A stretch of 64,000 nucleotides of DNA from the NCBI GenBank assembly GCA_964424105.1, contig CAYRHJ010000002.1, positions 1 to 64,000 of the forward strand, written 5' to 3'. The DNA is from CAYRHJ01 sp964424105 (GTDB lineage Bacteria > Planctomycetota > Phycisphaerae > UBA1845). Every line of letters begins with the position of its first letter. Within the stretch, counting starts at the first letter, position 1. The notes under the pieces were generated by a model, which was not told where the DNA came from, did no database searches, and was given only the letters and a program-made list of their open reading frames with translations. Shown in pieces: positions 18,250-26,292 of the stretch. Position numbers and translations under genes: made by a program.

Positions 18250-18735
18250 ATGGATGAATCGATCGACTTGCGGCAGAACGTGACGGCGGGCGATCTTCCG
18301 CTGATTCGCAGGATCGTTGAAAAGACGGGCATGTTTCGCCCCGCGGAAGTCGAGATTGCTACGGAATTGATCGGTGAGTTTCTAGCACGAGGCAGCGAAT
18401 CCGGCTATCGGTTTACGGTGGCGGAGTCTGCCGGCGAGGTCGTCGGCTATGCGTGCTTCGGTCCCATTCCCTGCACCGTCGCAAGCTACGATCTGTATTG
18501 GATCGCCGTGCATCCCAGTCAACATCGACGCGGCCTGGGTAGACAAATCTTGCAGAATGTGGAAATGCGGGTCGCTCGTGACGGGGGGACACGCATCTAC
18601 GTGGATACGTCAGGCCGAGCCGCCTACGAAGCCACCAGATTGTTTTATGAAGGGATGGGATACGATCAGGCGGCGGTCTTGCCGGACTTTTACGCACCGG
18701 GCGACGCGAAAATCATATACGTGAAATCTGTTTGA
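18250..18735 (+). CDS. GNAT-family N-acetyltransferase
   Basis: The protein has 161 residues. The acetyl-CoA pyrophosphate loop is visible as WIAVHPSQHRRGLGRQIL (about 84-101, Q/R-x-x-G-x-G/A type), and the C-terminal FYEGMGYDQAAVL matches GNAT motif B. The ATG at 18250 has GGGGGAGG at 8-10 bp; the in-frame GTG at 18241 has no space for a ribosome site. It lies 78 bp after the second ligase and is most likely the last gene of the aminomutase operon. Beta-lysine acetyltransferase (AblB) acts with lysine 2,3-aminomutase to make the osmolyte N-epsilon-acetyl-beta-lysine, but this protein is much shorter than AblB as I recall that family, and two ligases intervene, so the product is probably different. 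Confidence 0.82.
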   Translation: MDESIDLRQNVTAGDLPLIRRIVEKTGMFRPAEVEIATELIGEFLARGSESGYRFTVAESAGEVVGYACFGPIPCTVASYDLYWIAVHPSQHRRGLGRQILQNVEMRVARDGGTRIYVDTSGRAAYEATRLFYEGMGYDQAAVLPDFYAPGDAKIIYVKSV

Positions 18736-19169
18736 TGCGCGAAAGCCAGCCACGACCGCCTGCCTGTGCACGCACGCAGACAGGGGAATGGCCAACGCGT
18801 TGGCGATCATTCTTCCGGCGTAGGTTGTCATTCCGGCGCAGGCCGCAAACGTCGCATACGTCATTCCGGCGCAGGCCGGAAACCAGCCGTCAGTGCAATT
18901 CCCTGGACTCCGGCTTTCGCCGGAGTGACGGAGACTTCGCCGGAGTGACGGGGATTTCACGGGCGTGATGGAAAGACGCATCGATGCGGTTGCAGGTTGG
19001 AGTTGCCCGCGGTCGGCGGGGGACCGCTCGCTTCGCGCTCGCGGCTCGTAAAGAAACGGACGTCTTGTTGCAACTCGACGTTTGGCTGCGACTCGACGTT
19101 TTGTTGCAACTCGACGTTTTGTTGCAACTCGACGTTTGGTTGCGATTCGACGTTTGGTTGCGATGCCCG
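18736..19169. repeat. Repeat-filled intergenic region
   Basis: The stretch contains three CATTCCGGCGCAGGCCG-type half palindromes (18820-18890), a perfect REP-like hairpin at 18907-18926 and a GACCGCTCG...CGGCTCGT element (about 19022-19050). It ends with six 18-bp tandem repeats running up to the end of the minus-strand HD gene. No gene is supported. Confidence 0.75.
19059..19166. repeat. Six tandem 18-bp repeats
   Basis: The units start at 19059, 19077, 19095, 19113, 19131 and 19149, each beginning GACGT and ending in a form of TTGCAACTC or TTGCGATTC. Units 3 and 4 are identical, and the others differ by a few bases. The array stops 3 bp before the stop codon of the adjacent HD-domain gene. 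There are no spacers, so it is not a CRISPR. Confidence 0.9.
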
Positions 19170-20123
19170 TCAGACCGTGTAGACGTGCTCCCGTGCCGGG
19201 GCAGTGATCTGTTCAACTTTGACGTTCCGTTCGAGGCAGCGAAGCAAGTCCTCGGGGTACTGGGCGGACGTGTCCCGTTGCAGAAAACGCACGGCTTCGT
19301 CCGGCTTCATGCGGGAGTGGCCGCCGTCTTCGTTGGTGAGTTCATCGAATGCCCGCACGGCCCGGATGATTTTGGCGCCGAGCGGTACGTCCAGGGCGCT
19401 GTCCATTGAGGCGAGACAGTCATGGACCGCGTCGTCCTGATTCATGAGCAGCGGCACGGCTCCGGTCAGAACCGGCTCCAGCGAACGAACCAGCTCCATC
19501 CCGTGAAAGGTATGTTTGGTGTCGATGTGGGATTCGATGGAATCGACGGCTCGGGAAATCAGCTTCGTCGTGATCTCCACGTTGCTCATGTCGAACAAAA
19601 GGGCGCCGACCCGGATGTCATCAATCTGTTTTTGCGACAGTCGCATGCGTTCCGCGACGGCTTGGCTGAGTTCGGCACAACGTACGGCCCGGGCTTTTGC
19701 GCGAGGGTTGGCGCTTTGCAAATACTTGGCTAGAACCTCCACCACGCCGACGTAAGCGGTATGTAATTCATCGACCTTGGCCGCCCGTTCATCGCACAGC
19801 GTTCCGATCAGCAATGCCGTCAAACCGAGAACAGCCGCCCAGACCGTCACGACCAGACCGATGATCGTCGGGGAGCCGTCATTGGAGAATCCGCTGGAAT
19901 CCAAGGCGATCACGACGGTGACGGCCAGTGCCGAGAAGAGCGCCAACGTACCGGCGGGTCCCCGGCCCAGGAAATATCCGCTGAGCACAACCGGCAGGAA
20001 GAACAGATTCAGGATCACGATCTTCTGATCCTGCATTTGATGCAGCAGAGACGTCATTCCCAGTACGACCACGATCAACATGATCTCGAAGATTCGACGT
20101 TCGCGAGGCTGTTTGATGTTCAT
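19170..20123 (-). CDS. Membrane protein with degenerate HD domain
   Basis: This is a 317-residue protein. Three or four hydrophobic segments occupy about residues 12-110. The soluble remainder has the helical pattern of an HDOD/HD-GYP fold, but the metal-binding HD pair reads FD (GALLFDMSN) and the GYP loop is absent, so catalysis on cyclic di-GMP is unlikely. It lies 48 bp downstream of an HD-GYP gene on the same strand and probably shares its transcript. I infer a regulatory or partner role for the active phosphodiesterase. Its 3' end abuts the 18-bp tandem repeat array. Confidence 0.6.
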   Translation of the reverse strand: MNIKQPRERRIFEIMLIVVVLGMTSLLHQMQDQKIVILNLFFLPVVLSGYFLGRGPAGTLALFSALAVTVVIALDSSGFSNDGSPTIIGLVVTVWAAVLGLTALLIGTLCDERAAKVDELHTAYVGVVEVLAKYLQSANPRAKARAVRCAELSQAVAERMRLSQKQIDDIRVGALLFDMSNVEITTKLISRAVDSIESHIDTKHTFHGMELVRSLEPVLTGAVPLLMNQDDAVHDCLASMDSALDVPLGAKIIRAVRAFDELTNEDGGHSRMKPDEAVRFLQRDTSAQYPEDLLRCLERNVKVEQITAPAREHVYTV

Positions 20124-20171
20124 GACAATTCTCTCAATACGACTCGAAACCAGTTCAGTTCCAACGGTACG

Positions 20172-21707
20172 CTAGCGCTCCTCGACGGCCATGGCGGGTG
20201 CGGACAGGCGGTCCGCGTCCTTGGGGATGGTGACGATGTCCACTCCGCCGACAGGCGGAACCGGCACGGCGGTGTCGTGCACGTAGCGTCGGGCAATTTC
20301 CCGAAATCGCGATTGCTGATCCAGCCAGATGCGGACGATCTCCGGATCGAAGTGGGTGCCGGCCCCATCGCGAATGATTTCACAGCATTCGTCGTGCGGG
20401 ATTGCGTCTTTGTAGACGCGCTTGGCGCTGAGTGCGTCGTAGACGTCTACGACGGCGACGATGCGGGCGGACAAGGGGATAGCGTCCCCCTTGATTTTGA
20501 ATGGATAGCCGCTTCCATCCCAATGTTCATGATGAGCGAATGCGATCTCGCGGGCCATTTGAAGAAAATTTGAACTTCCCAACCGTTGCTCGATTTCGCG
20601 GAGGCATTCTCCGCCGATCACGGCGTGTTGCTGCATGCGTTGGCGCTCGGCCGCGGTGAGTTGCCCCGGTTTGCGCAGGATGCCGTCTTCAATGCCTACC
20701 TTGCCGATGTCGTGAAGCACGGAACTGATTCCGATGGTGCGAACGAACATCGGCGAGACTAGCTGACTGTAGACCGGGTGGCGTTGCAGTGCGTCTGCCA
20801 ACATGGAGGCGTAGAGGCTGATTCGTTCCAGGTGGTCGCCTGTTTCCGGGTCGCGGGAATCGGCCAACTTGGCCAATCCGAAGATGACCGCGTCTCGCGT
20901 GCGTACCAGCGACTGAATGCGGGTCAGCGAATCACTTTCAATCTTCGCCCGCTGACGATCCAGGAGTTCGTGATATCGGGGAACGAGAATGAACACCGCG
21001 ACTCCGAAGAGCGCCGCCGTCCAAACCAGCGTCATCACCCTGATGATCACCAGCGGCTCGCCCAATTGGATTGCCTCTTGGCGAATATGTGTTCTGGATC
21101 GGTGTTGCAGGATCCGCCCCGAGCCATCGGACAATGCCATAGCCACAGCCAAGTGCGAATCATCTTCAGGGCCCAGCAGCAGGGTCTCGCCGGAGATTTC
21201 AATCGGCGAACGCAGTTCCACCGATTCCAAATCCAATGTCTCGCCATCTGCAAATCGGGTGGAATTCGCATCGGCTGCCGGAGAAGACCGCTCCCTGAAC
21301 AGATGTTTTTTGGAGGTCGTGCCGCGGTTCGCGTGCCGTGGACTGCCTCGTCCGTTTGCCATACTGGACGCTCCCGCCTTGGTCGCGTCCAGGGTCGCGG
21401 CTCGGAAAGAGTCGGCTGCGAAGAGAACGCGTGATTTACCGTCGACAAGCAGGATATCCCGTTGAAAGCCGTTCGTACCCGAGAGGTGTTGCTTCGCGCA
21501 ATCGATTTGCGAGTCGGAATCTGCACAGGCCAGGTGCACCGCGTTTGCGACCTCGAACGCGCGTGCGTCCAGTTCTTGCCACGCGACGAGTTCCGCCTGG
21601 TGCCGCATGGCTGAATTGGCATATTGATGTTGCACCCACAGACCGACGGCCACACAAACGCATTGGACCGTGATGATGATGAGAAAGTGTTGAAATCGCT
21701 GAGACAT
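20172..21707 (-). CDS. Membrane-bound HD-GYP cyclic di-GMP phosphodiesterase
   Basis: The protein has 511 residues. Residues about 8-28 and 235-258 are membrane segments bounding a periplasmic sensor region, so the enzyme faces the cytoplasm. The C-terminal HD-GYP domain is intact: HDIGKVGIED, HHEHWDGSGYP and VVDVYDALSAKRVYK. The family hydrolyses cyclic di-GMP to pGpG or GMP and lowers this biofilm/motility signal. Residues about 100-143 of the sensor region (SFRAATLDATKAGASSMANG onward) are encoded by a dispersed repeat that also occurs in the intergenic DNA at 14283-14458. The element has inserted in frame without breaking the gene. It is divergent from the CpaE-like gene. Confidence 0.85.
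   Translation of the reverse strand: MSQRFQHFLIIITVQCVCVAVGLWVQHQYANSAMRHQAELVAWQELDARAFEVANAVHLACADSDSQIDCAKQHLSGTNGFQRDILLVDGKSRVLFAADSFRAATLDATKAGASSMANGRGSPRHANRGTTSKKHLFRERSSPAADANSTRFADGETLDLESVELRSPIEISGETLLLGPEDDSHLAVAMALSDGSGRILQHRSRTHIRQEAIQLGEPLVIIRVMTLVWTAALFGVAVFILVPRYHELLDRQRAKIESDSLTRIQSLVRTRDAVIFGLAKLADSRDPETGDHLERISLYASMLADALQRHPVYSQLVSPMFVRTIGISSVLHDIGKVGIEDGILRKPGQLTAAERQRMQQHAVIGGECLREIEQRLGSSNFLQMAREIAFAHHEHWDGSGYPFKIKGDAIPLSARIVAVVDVYDALSAKRVYKDAIPHDECCEIIRDGAGTHFDPEIVRIWLDQQSRFREIARRYVHDTAVPVPPVGGVDIVTIPKDADRLSAPAMAVEER
21279..21410. repeat. Dispersed element inserted in frame in the HD-GYP gene
   Basis: Bases 21323-21402 match the intergenic element at 14283-14458 apart from that copy's extra internal stretch, ending with GGGTCGCGGCTC. 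The outer limits are estimated from where the translated sequence stops looking like a sensor domain. Confidence 0.75.
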
Positions 21708-22075
21708 ATGACAACATGCCGTCCGCTGAGGGGTGCCGCATCTTGGGCCTACACTGGGTGCAACCAGTGATTAGGTCCATGTAGACATTCGGTCGGGCAT
21801 CGCGAACAGTCACTTGATTCCGAGGCGATTTGGTTGCCCACGGCTGAAACAAGACTGGGCCGTATGATGCCCGGACCGCTGGCATGGCAGTGACCGATAA
21901 TCATGTGGCTGGCTTGCATTTCCCCGGCAGTCCGACGGGCGGGTGACGACAGTTCGCAGGCCGTATCAGAATCGGACTTCGTGAAGGAAATAAGCGGGGC
22001 TGTTTAGTCGATGTTCTTGCTGGAAGTCCGTGTGATTCAGGGGATCGAAGGAATTTCAACCACGAGCATCTGACA
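21708..22075. promoter_or_regulatory. Divergent intergenic region
   Basis: These 368 bp separate the HD-GYP gene and the CpaE-like gene and must hold both promoters. I see no convincing -35/-10 pair, repeat or RNA gene. Confidence 0.4.
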
Positions 22076-23269
22076 ATGTCGGGACCATTGCGCGTATGCC
22101 TCTTCGATGAAGTCAAGTCCACGTCGTCGCCGTTCGCTTCGGCGTTCGAGAAAGTAATGGACCTGGAAATCATCGACGTGTTTTCGTCATGGGAGCCGAT
22201 GCAAGCCTGCCTGCTGCTGGGCAACCTTGACATCGTCGTTGTCAATTTGGATTCACCGTCGGGCCTCGACGTGGTCCAGCGGATCAACAAGCACGCCTCC
22301 CAATGCCCCATCATCGGAGTCAGTTCCAAGACGGATTCGGGTTTTATCATTCAGGCCATGCGGGCCGGGTGCGGGCAGTTTGTCTGCGCGCCCATCGATC
22401 CCGAAGACCTGAACAACGCCATCCAGCGCATTCGGCCACTGCGCTCCCGCACCGCGCAGAGTTCCAAGCGGATTTGCGTGGTGGGGTCGTCCGGTGGATC
22501 GGGGGCTACGACGATCGCGTGCAATCTGGCCATGGAAATGGGGCACCTGACGGGTCGTCGCGTGGCCTTGGTCGATCTGAACCTGGAATACGGCGACGTC
22601 TGCTGTGCGTTCGACTGCTCGCCGAAGTATTCCATTTCGGACATTTGCGCGGAACACGTGGACCTCGATCATGAGACGCTCACGGCGTCGTTGCACGAGT
22701 TGCCCTGTAACATCTCGATTCTGGGACGTCCCGAACGGCTGGAGGATGCGCGGGACGTGACGCCGGAAGGCGTGGAGTTGATGTTCCGCATGCTCGCGGA
22801 GCGCTTCGCCCACGTCATCGTGGACCTTCCGCGAACGTATAACTTTCTCAGCGCCGTCGCGGTTGGCCGGGCGGAAGCGGTGCTCATCGTTGCGCAATTG
22901 ACCGTGCCCCACATCCGCAACGCCACGCGCATCTATCAATGCCTGGCCCAGATGGGCGCGAGCGAGGACCGTCTGCACATCATCCTCAATCGCTTCAACG
23001 CGGAATACGATCGCATTACGACCAAAGACGTGGAAGAACACTTTCACCGGCCCGTCTTCGCCATCATTCCCAACGACTATCAGTTCGTCTCGGCTGCGTT
23101 GGACCTGGGCCACCCGCTCGGTGCCGATTCTCCCTCGAGCCGCGCCAGAGCCGCCATTCAAGAAATGGCCCGGAAACTGGCGCCCGAATTCGCGGGAACA
23201 GACGCGGTGTCATCGTCCGGCAATCTGCTGAGCAAGCTGTTAGGCCGCAAGCAAAAACAACAAAACTGA
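22076..23269 (+). CDS. cpaE: CpaE/TadZ-like pilus assembly protein (atypical MinD/ParA ATPase)
   Basis: The protein has 397 residues. Residues about 5-125 form a receiver-like domain (LDIVVVNLD, IIGVSSKTD). About 135-370 form a MinD-type domain with VDLNLEYGD and VIVDLPRTY. The deviant Walker A loop reads SSGGSGATT, lacking both signature lysines, so ATP hydrolysis is doubtful; such atypical forms are known for TadZ. The family localises the tight-adherence (Flp) pilus machine to a pole. No cpaF, tadB/C or flp pilin gene is in the window. The cyclic di-GMP enzyme next door fits a surface-attachment theme. Confidence 0.8.
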   Translation: MSGPLRVCLFDEVKSTSSPFASAFEKVMDLEIIDVFSSWEPMQACLLLGNLDIVVVNLDSPSGLDVVQRINKHASQCPIIGVSSKTDSGFIIQAMRAGCGQFVCAPIDPEDLNNAIQRIRPLRSRTAQSSKRICVVGSSGGSGATTIACNLAMEMGHLTGRRVALVDLNLEYGDVCCAFDCSPKYSISDICAEHVDLDHETLTASLHELPCNISILGRPERLEDARDVTPEGVELMFRMLAERFAHVIVDLPRTYNFLSAVAVGRAEAVLIVAQLTVPHIRNATRIYQCLAQMGASEDRLHIILNRFNAEYDRITTKDVEEHFHRPVFAIIPNDYQFVSAALDLGHPLGADSPSSRARAAIQEMARKLAPEFAGTDAVSSSGNLLSKLLGRKQKQQN

Positions 23270-23735
23270 ATCAGCCTGCCATACGACACGGGGGCCGGGC
23301 CGGGTGGCCCACCTCCTTTGGAGGGCGGGTGCCATAATCATCGGCTCCCCCACCTCTAAAGGAGGTGGGCCACCCGGCTACCTCCAAAGGAGGTGGGCAA
23401 CCCATGCTGGATTCCGGCGTTCGCCGGAATGACGGAGCGCGGGGGAATGACGAAACACGCCGGACCGCTCGCTTTGCGCTCGCGGCTCGTAAAAGACTTG
23501 GTCGCGGGGTGGATATTGTAGGGAGAGAAGACCGCTCGCATTGCGTTCGCGGGTCGTGAATATGTGCTTCGCGGGGGACCGCTCCCTGACGGTCGTGGCT
23601 CTGTTAAGAGGGGGATGGAATCCGCCGTACGAACTGGCGCTCTGATCATCGGCTCCCCCACCTCCAAAGGAGGTGGGCCACCCAGCCAAGTAGGAATTGC
23701 GTTTCGACATCAGCATGCGGCGACTTGTTGCCGGG
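23270..23735. repeat. Dense cluster of dispersed repeats
   Basis: Within 466 bp I find an inverted and slightly decayed CCCACCTCC palindrome (23308-23328), two forward copies (23349-23369, and a 5' truncated one at 23380-23397), and a REP-like hairpin (23411-23430). Three GACCGCTCG-family elements follow (near 23463, 23530 and 23576), then another perfect palindrome (23657-23677). No gene is present. This is the densest repeat cluster in the window. Confidence 0.85.
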
Positions 23736-25073
23736 CTACCCCGAAATCACCCAGCGGATCATCTGTCGCATGCCCGCGCCGCGGCCTTGCATCAGAATGC
23801 CGACTCGGAAAATCCGCCCGGCCGCGAAGATGCACAGCACGGTGGTGAGCACGACGAGGACCATCCCCAAGACCGGCTGCCAAAGCGGGACGCCCGGTGG
23901 AATGGCTTGGCGGATCAACATGAGCATGGGCGTCGCCGGCGGGAACAGCGACGCGACCAGCGAAAACGTCGAGCTTGGCTCGCGGGCTACGTTGACCCAA
24001 AACATCATGGGAATGACGATGATGATCATCACCGGCATGATGGCGCTCTGGGCTTCGCGATGGTCCGTACAGGCGGCCCCCACGGCGACAAAGACCGATC
24101 CGAACATCAGCACGGCGAGGACCTGGTAAGCCAGGAACCATCCCAGCAGATTGAAAGGCACGAGCCGCATGACTTCATAGCGATCGGCGATGAACAGCCC
24201 GCCGGTGAGATACACGATCACGATCGTAAACGACACGCCCACCATCCCCAGCAGCTTGCCCATCATCCATTGAAAGGGGCTGACCGAGGCTAGGATGACT
24301 TCGGCGATACGCTGGGCCTTCTCTTCCAGAACGCTCTGAATCAACGGCGACGCACCGACCATGATGACCATGAACAGAAACATGAGCATGATCGCCGGGA
24401 TGATGAAGGTGGCCAACTCGTCGATCTTCTCAGCCGGAACGACTTGACCGGTCCGTTCATTGATGGTCAACAAACCGAGATGTTCCGATTGGGTCGGGCG
24501 CAGCGCCCAGGCCACCTTTTCAGGGTCCAGCCCGGATTCGCCAAACCGCCACGTTTGGGCGGCCAAGGTGACGTTGGTGTCGACCCAGCGTCGCATGTCA
24601 TGATAGGTCGGTGTATTCGAATAATAGCGAACGGGCGGATCGGCGGCGTCCGTGGTCGGGTTCAAGACGTCCGCGGAAACTTCAATGAAGGCGAACAGCT
24701 TTCCTTGACGTACCCGGTCGGACAATTCCACCAGCACCGCTTGCGAATCCTTGTCAGCCGTTTCGACGTGTTCCAGCACGTATCGCGGTTTGACCTGCTG
24801 CCGAGGCTCGATGATCTGGTCATTGTCGTCCTGCTTGAAGATGTCTTCCGCGCTGCGACGCGCAGCCTGGGTTACCAGGAATTCGTACAGCTCACCACTT
24901 CGGTCCACGACGGCCAACGTCTTGTCGGCCGTATCGACCCGATCTTCGAGAAACTTTTCCGCAATCAAGCCCAAACTCATCAGCACCGGCATGAGCACCA
25001 GCGTGATGACAAAAGCCTTGGATTTGACGGCGGCGAGATATTCACGAATGGCCACGACGAAGACCTTACGCAC
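23736..25073 (-). CDS. ABC-2 type exporter permease (NatB-like)
   Basis: The protein has 445 residues. There is one N-terminal membrane segment (AFVITLVLMPVLMSLGL), then a large extracytoplasmic domain of about 190 residues. Five or so membrane segments follow toward the C-terminus (IIPAIMLMFLFMVIMVG, VSFTIVIVYLTGG, YQVLAVLMFGSVFVAVGA and others), the layout of ABC-2/NatB permeases. The GTG at 25073 overlaps the stop of the ATPase gene by 8 bp (GTGCGTAA), so I choose it over the longer frame opening at 25145. With the ATPase it forms an efflux system. NatAB of Bacillus exports sodium, but the substrate here cannot be told. Confidence 0.8.
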   Translation of the reverse strand: MRKVFVVAIREYLAAVKSKAFVITLVLMPVLMSLGLIAEKFLEDRVDTADKTLAVVDRSGELYEFLVTQAARRSAEDIFKQDDNDQIIEPRQQVKPRYVLEHVETADKDSQAVLVELSDRVRQGKLFAFIEVSADVLNPTTDAADPPVRYYSNTPTYHDMRRWVDTNVTLAAQTWRFGESGLDPEKVAWALRPTQSEHLGLLTINERTGQVVPAEKIDELATFIIPAIMLMFLFMVIMVGASPLIQSVLEEKAQRIAEVILASVSPFQWMMGKLLGMVGVSFTIVIVYLTGGLFIADRYEVMRLVPFNLLGWFLAYQVLAVLMFGSVFVAVGAACTDHREAQSAIMPVMIIIVIPMMFWVNVAREPSSTFSLVASLFPPATPMLMLIRQAIPPGVPLWQPVLGMVLVVLTTVLCIFAAGRIFRVGILMQGRGAGMRQMIRWVISG

Positions 25074-25983
25074 CTTCCACCTCCGTTGCTTCGGGTCCGG
25101 CGATGCGAACGAAAATATCGTGCAAGGAAGGATGGGTGTGTTCAAAATGCCGGATGCGGCCGATCTTCATCAGGTGGGCCAACACGTTTTGCGTATCCAC
25201 GTTGGGTTCGACGCGCAGCTCCTGAAAACGACCGAAATCACTGATGCTCGTCACGCCGGGAATGTTTTCCAGCTTGCGCCCGTTCAGGTCCACGCCGACC
25301 CGCAACGTGTCCGTACCATAGGCCCGCTGGATTTCCTCCAGCGGACCATCCAGCACCTTCTTCCCGCGGTAGATCATGAAGATGAAGTCGCACATCTTTT
25401 CGGCGACGCCCATGTCATGGGTGGAAAGTATGATCGTGGTGCCCGTGCGCTTGAGGTCCAAGATGACCTGAATCAGCAGACCGGCATTGACCGGGTCCAA
25501 ACCGGTGAAAGGTTCATCCAGAATCAACAGCTTGGGATTGGAAATCACCGTGCAGATCAACTGCACCTTTTGAGACATTCCCTTGGATAACGCGTCGATC
25601 TTTTTTTCTCCCCAATCGCGCAGGCCCATACGTTCGAGCCAAAGCGCGATGTCCTGTTTGGGGTTGCGCCGGCCCTTCAATTCCGCATAGAAGCGAATGA
25701 CGTCGCGGACCTTCATGTTCTTGTAAAGCCCGCGTTCTTCGGGAAGATATCCGACAAGATCAGTCGCGGCGCCCATGCCGATCACGTCCTGCCCCAACAC
25801 GCGAACGGACCCGCTGTTGGGATAAAGGATTCGCATGATCATCCGCAGCGTCGTCGTTTTGCCCGAACCATTGGGGCCAATGAAGCCGTATACCGAGCCT
25901 TCCGGAACGGCGAGCGATAGGCCGTCGACCGCGGTGTGGGCGCCGAAACGCTTGGTGATGTTGCCTAATTCAACTGCGTTCAT
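25066..25983 (-). CDS. ABC transporter ATP-binding protein (NatA-like)
   Basis: The protein has 305 residues. Walker A is GPNGSGKTT (about 36-44), the signature is LSKGMSQKVQ, Walker B with catalytic Glu is LLILDEPFTGLDPVN, and the switch His is in ILSTHDMG. A C-terminal extension of about 80 residues follows the nucleotide-binding domain, as in NatA-type ATPases. It is the first gene of a two-gene operon with the coupled permease. It would power export across the cytoplasmic membrane. Confidence 0.87.
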   Translation of the reverse strand: MNAVELGNITKRFGAHTAVDGLSLAVPEGSVYGFIGPNGSGKTTTLRMIMRILYPNSGSVRVLGQDVIGMGAATDLVGYLPEERGLYKNMKVRDVIRFYAELKGRRNPKQDIALWLERMGLRDWGEKKIDALSKGMSQKVQLICTVISNPKLLILDEPFTGLDPVNAGLLIQVILDLKRTGTTIILSTHDMGVAEKMCDFIFMIYRGKKVLDGPLEEIQRAYGTDTLRVGVDLNGRKLENIPGVTSISDFGRFQELRVEPNVDTQNVLAHLMKIGRIRHFEHTHPSLHDIFVRIAGPEATEVEGA

Positions 25984-26292
25984 GAAGCTCTGCGGCCCCT
26001 GTGGAATGAAACCGGACGCGCGATGCAGCCACCACGTCGCGCATCATACCGGCTCCTGTGGGGACTGGCACCCCCCAAGTGTGCATTCTTGTAACCACAC
26101 GTCACGCGCTGGTAATCCCGCCGTCAGCGCCGATTGCCGAAAAACGCCCGTTCGTCGATGATGTTACGGCTCGGAACATGAACCATTGAACATCCTGCAA
26201 CGGGCCACGCCCGCGTACGCGCGGGATTCCGGCCTGCGCCGGTATGACGATGTTCACTATTCGCTGTCTTCCGTAGTAAACGACACGAACAC
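25984..26292. other. Intergenic region containing a MITE-like element
   Basis: The right half (26163-26279) is a dispersed element with imperfect terminal inverted repeats, matched at 44564-44685. The left half (25984-26162) shows no feature I can name and must carry the promoter of the divergent ABC operon. Confidence 0.6.
26163..26279. repeat. MITE-like element, copy A
   Basis: This 117-bp element begins GTTACGGCTCGGAACATGAA and ends CTTCCGTAGTAA. It aligns along its whole length to 44564-44685, at roughly three-quarters identity by eye. The ends are imperfect inverted repeats of each other. A CGGCCTGCGCCGG hairpin core lies inside. The element stops 13 bp before the ATG at 26293. Confidence 0.7.

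Noticed and set aside
19059..19166. Possible CRISPR array
   Set aside because: The repeats are directly adjacent with no spacers, and no cas gene is present.
18984..19409. Plus-strand open frame with a DVLLQL-type hexapeptide repeat
   Set aside because: The repeat comes from the 18-bp tandem array; the rest is antisense to the HD-domain gene, and there is no ribosome site.
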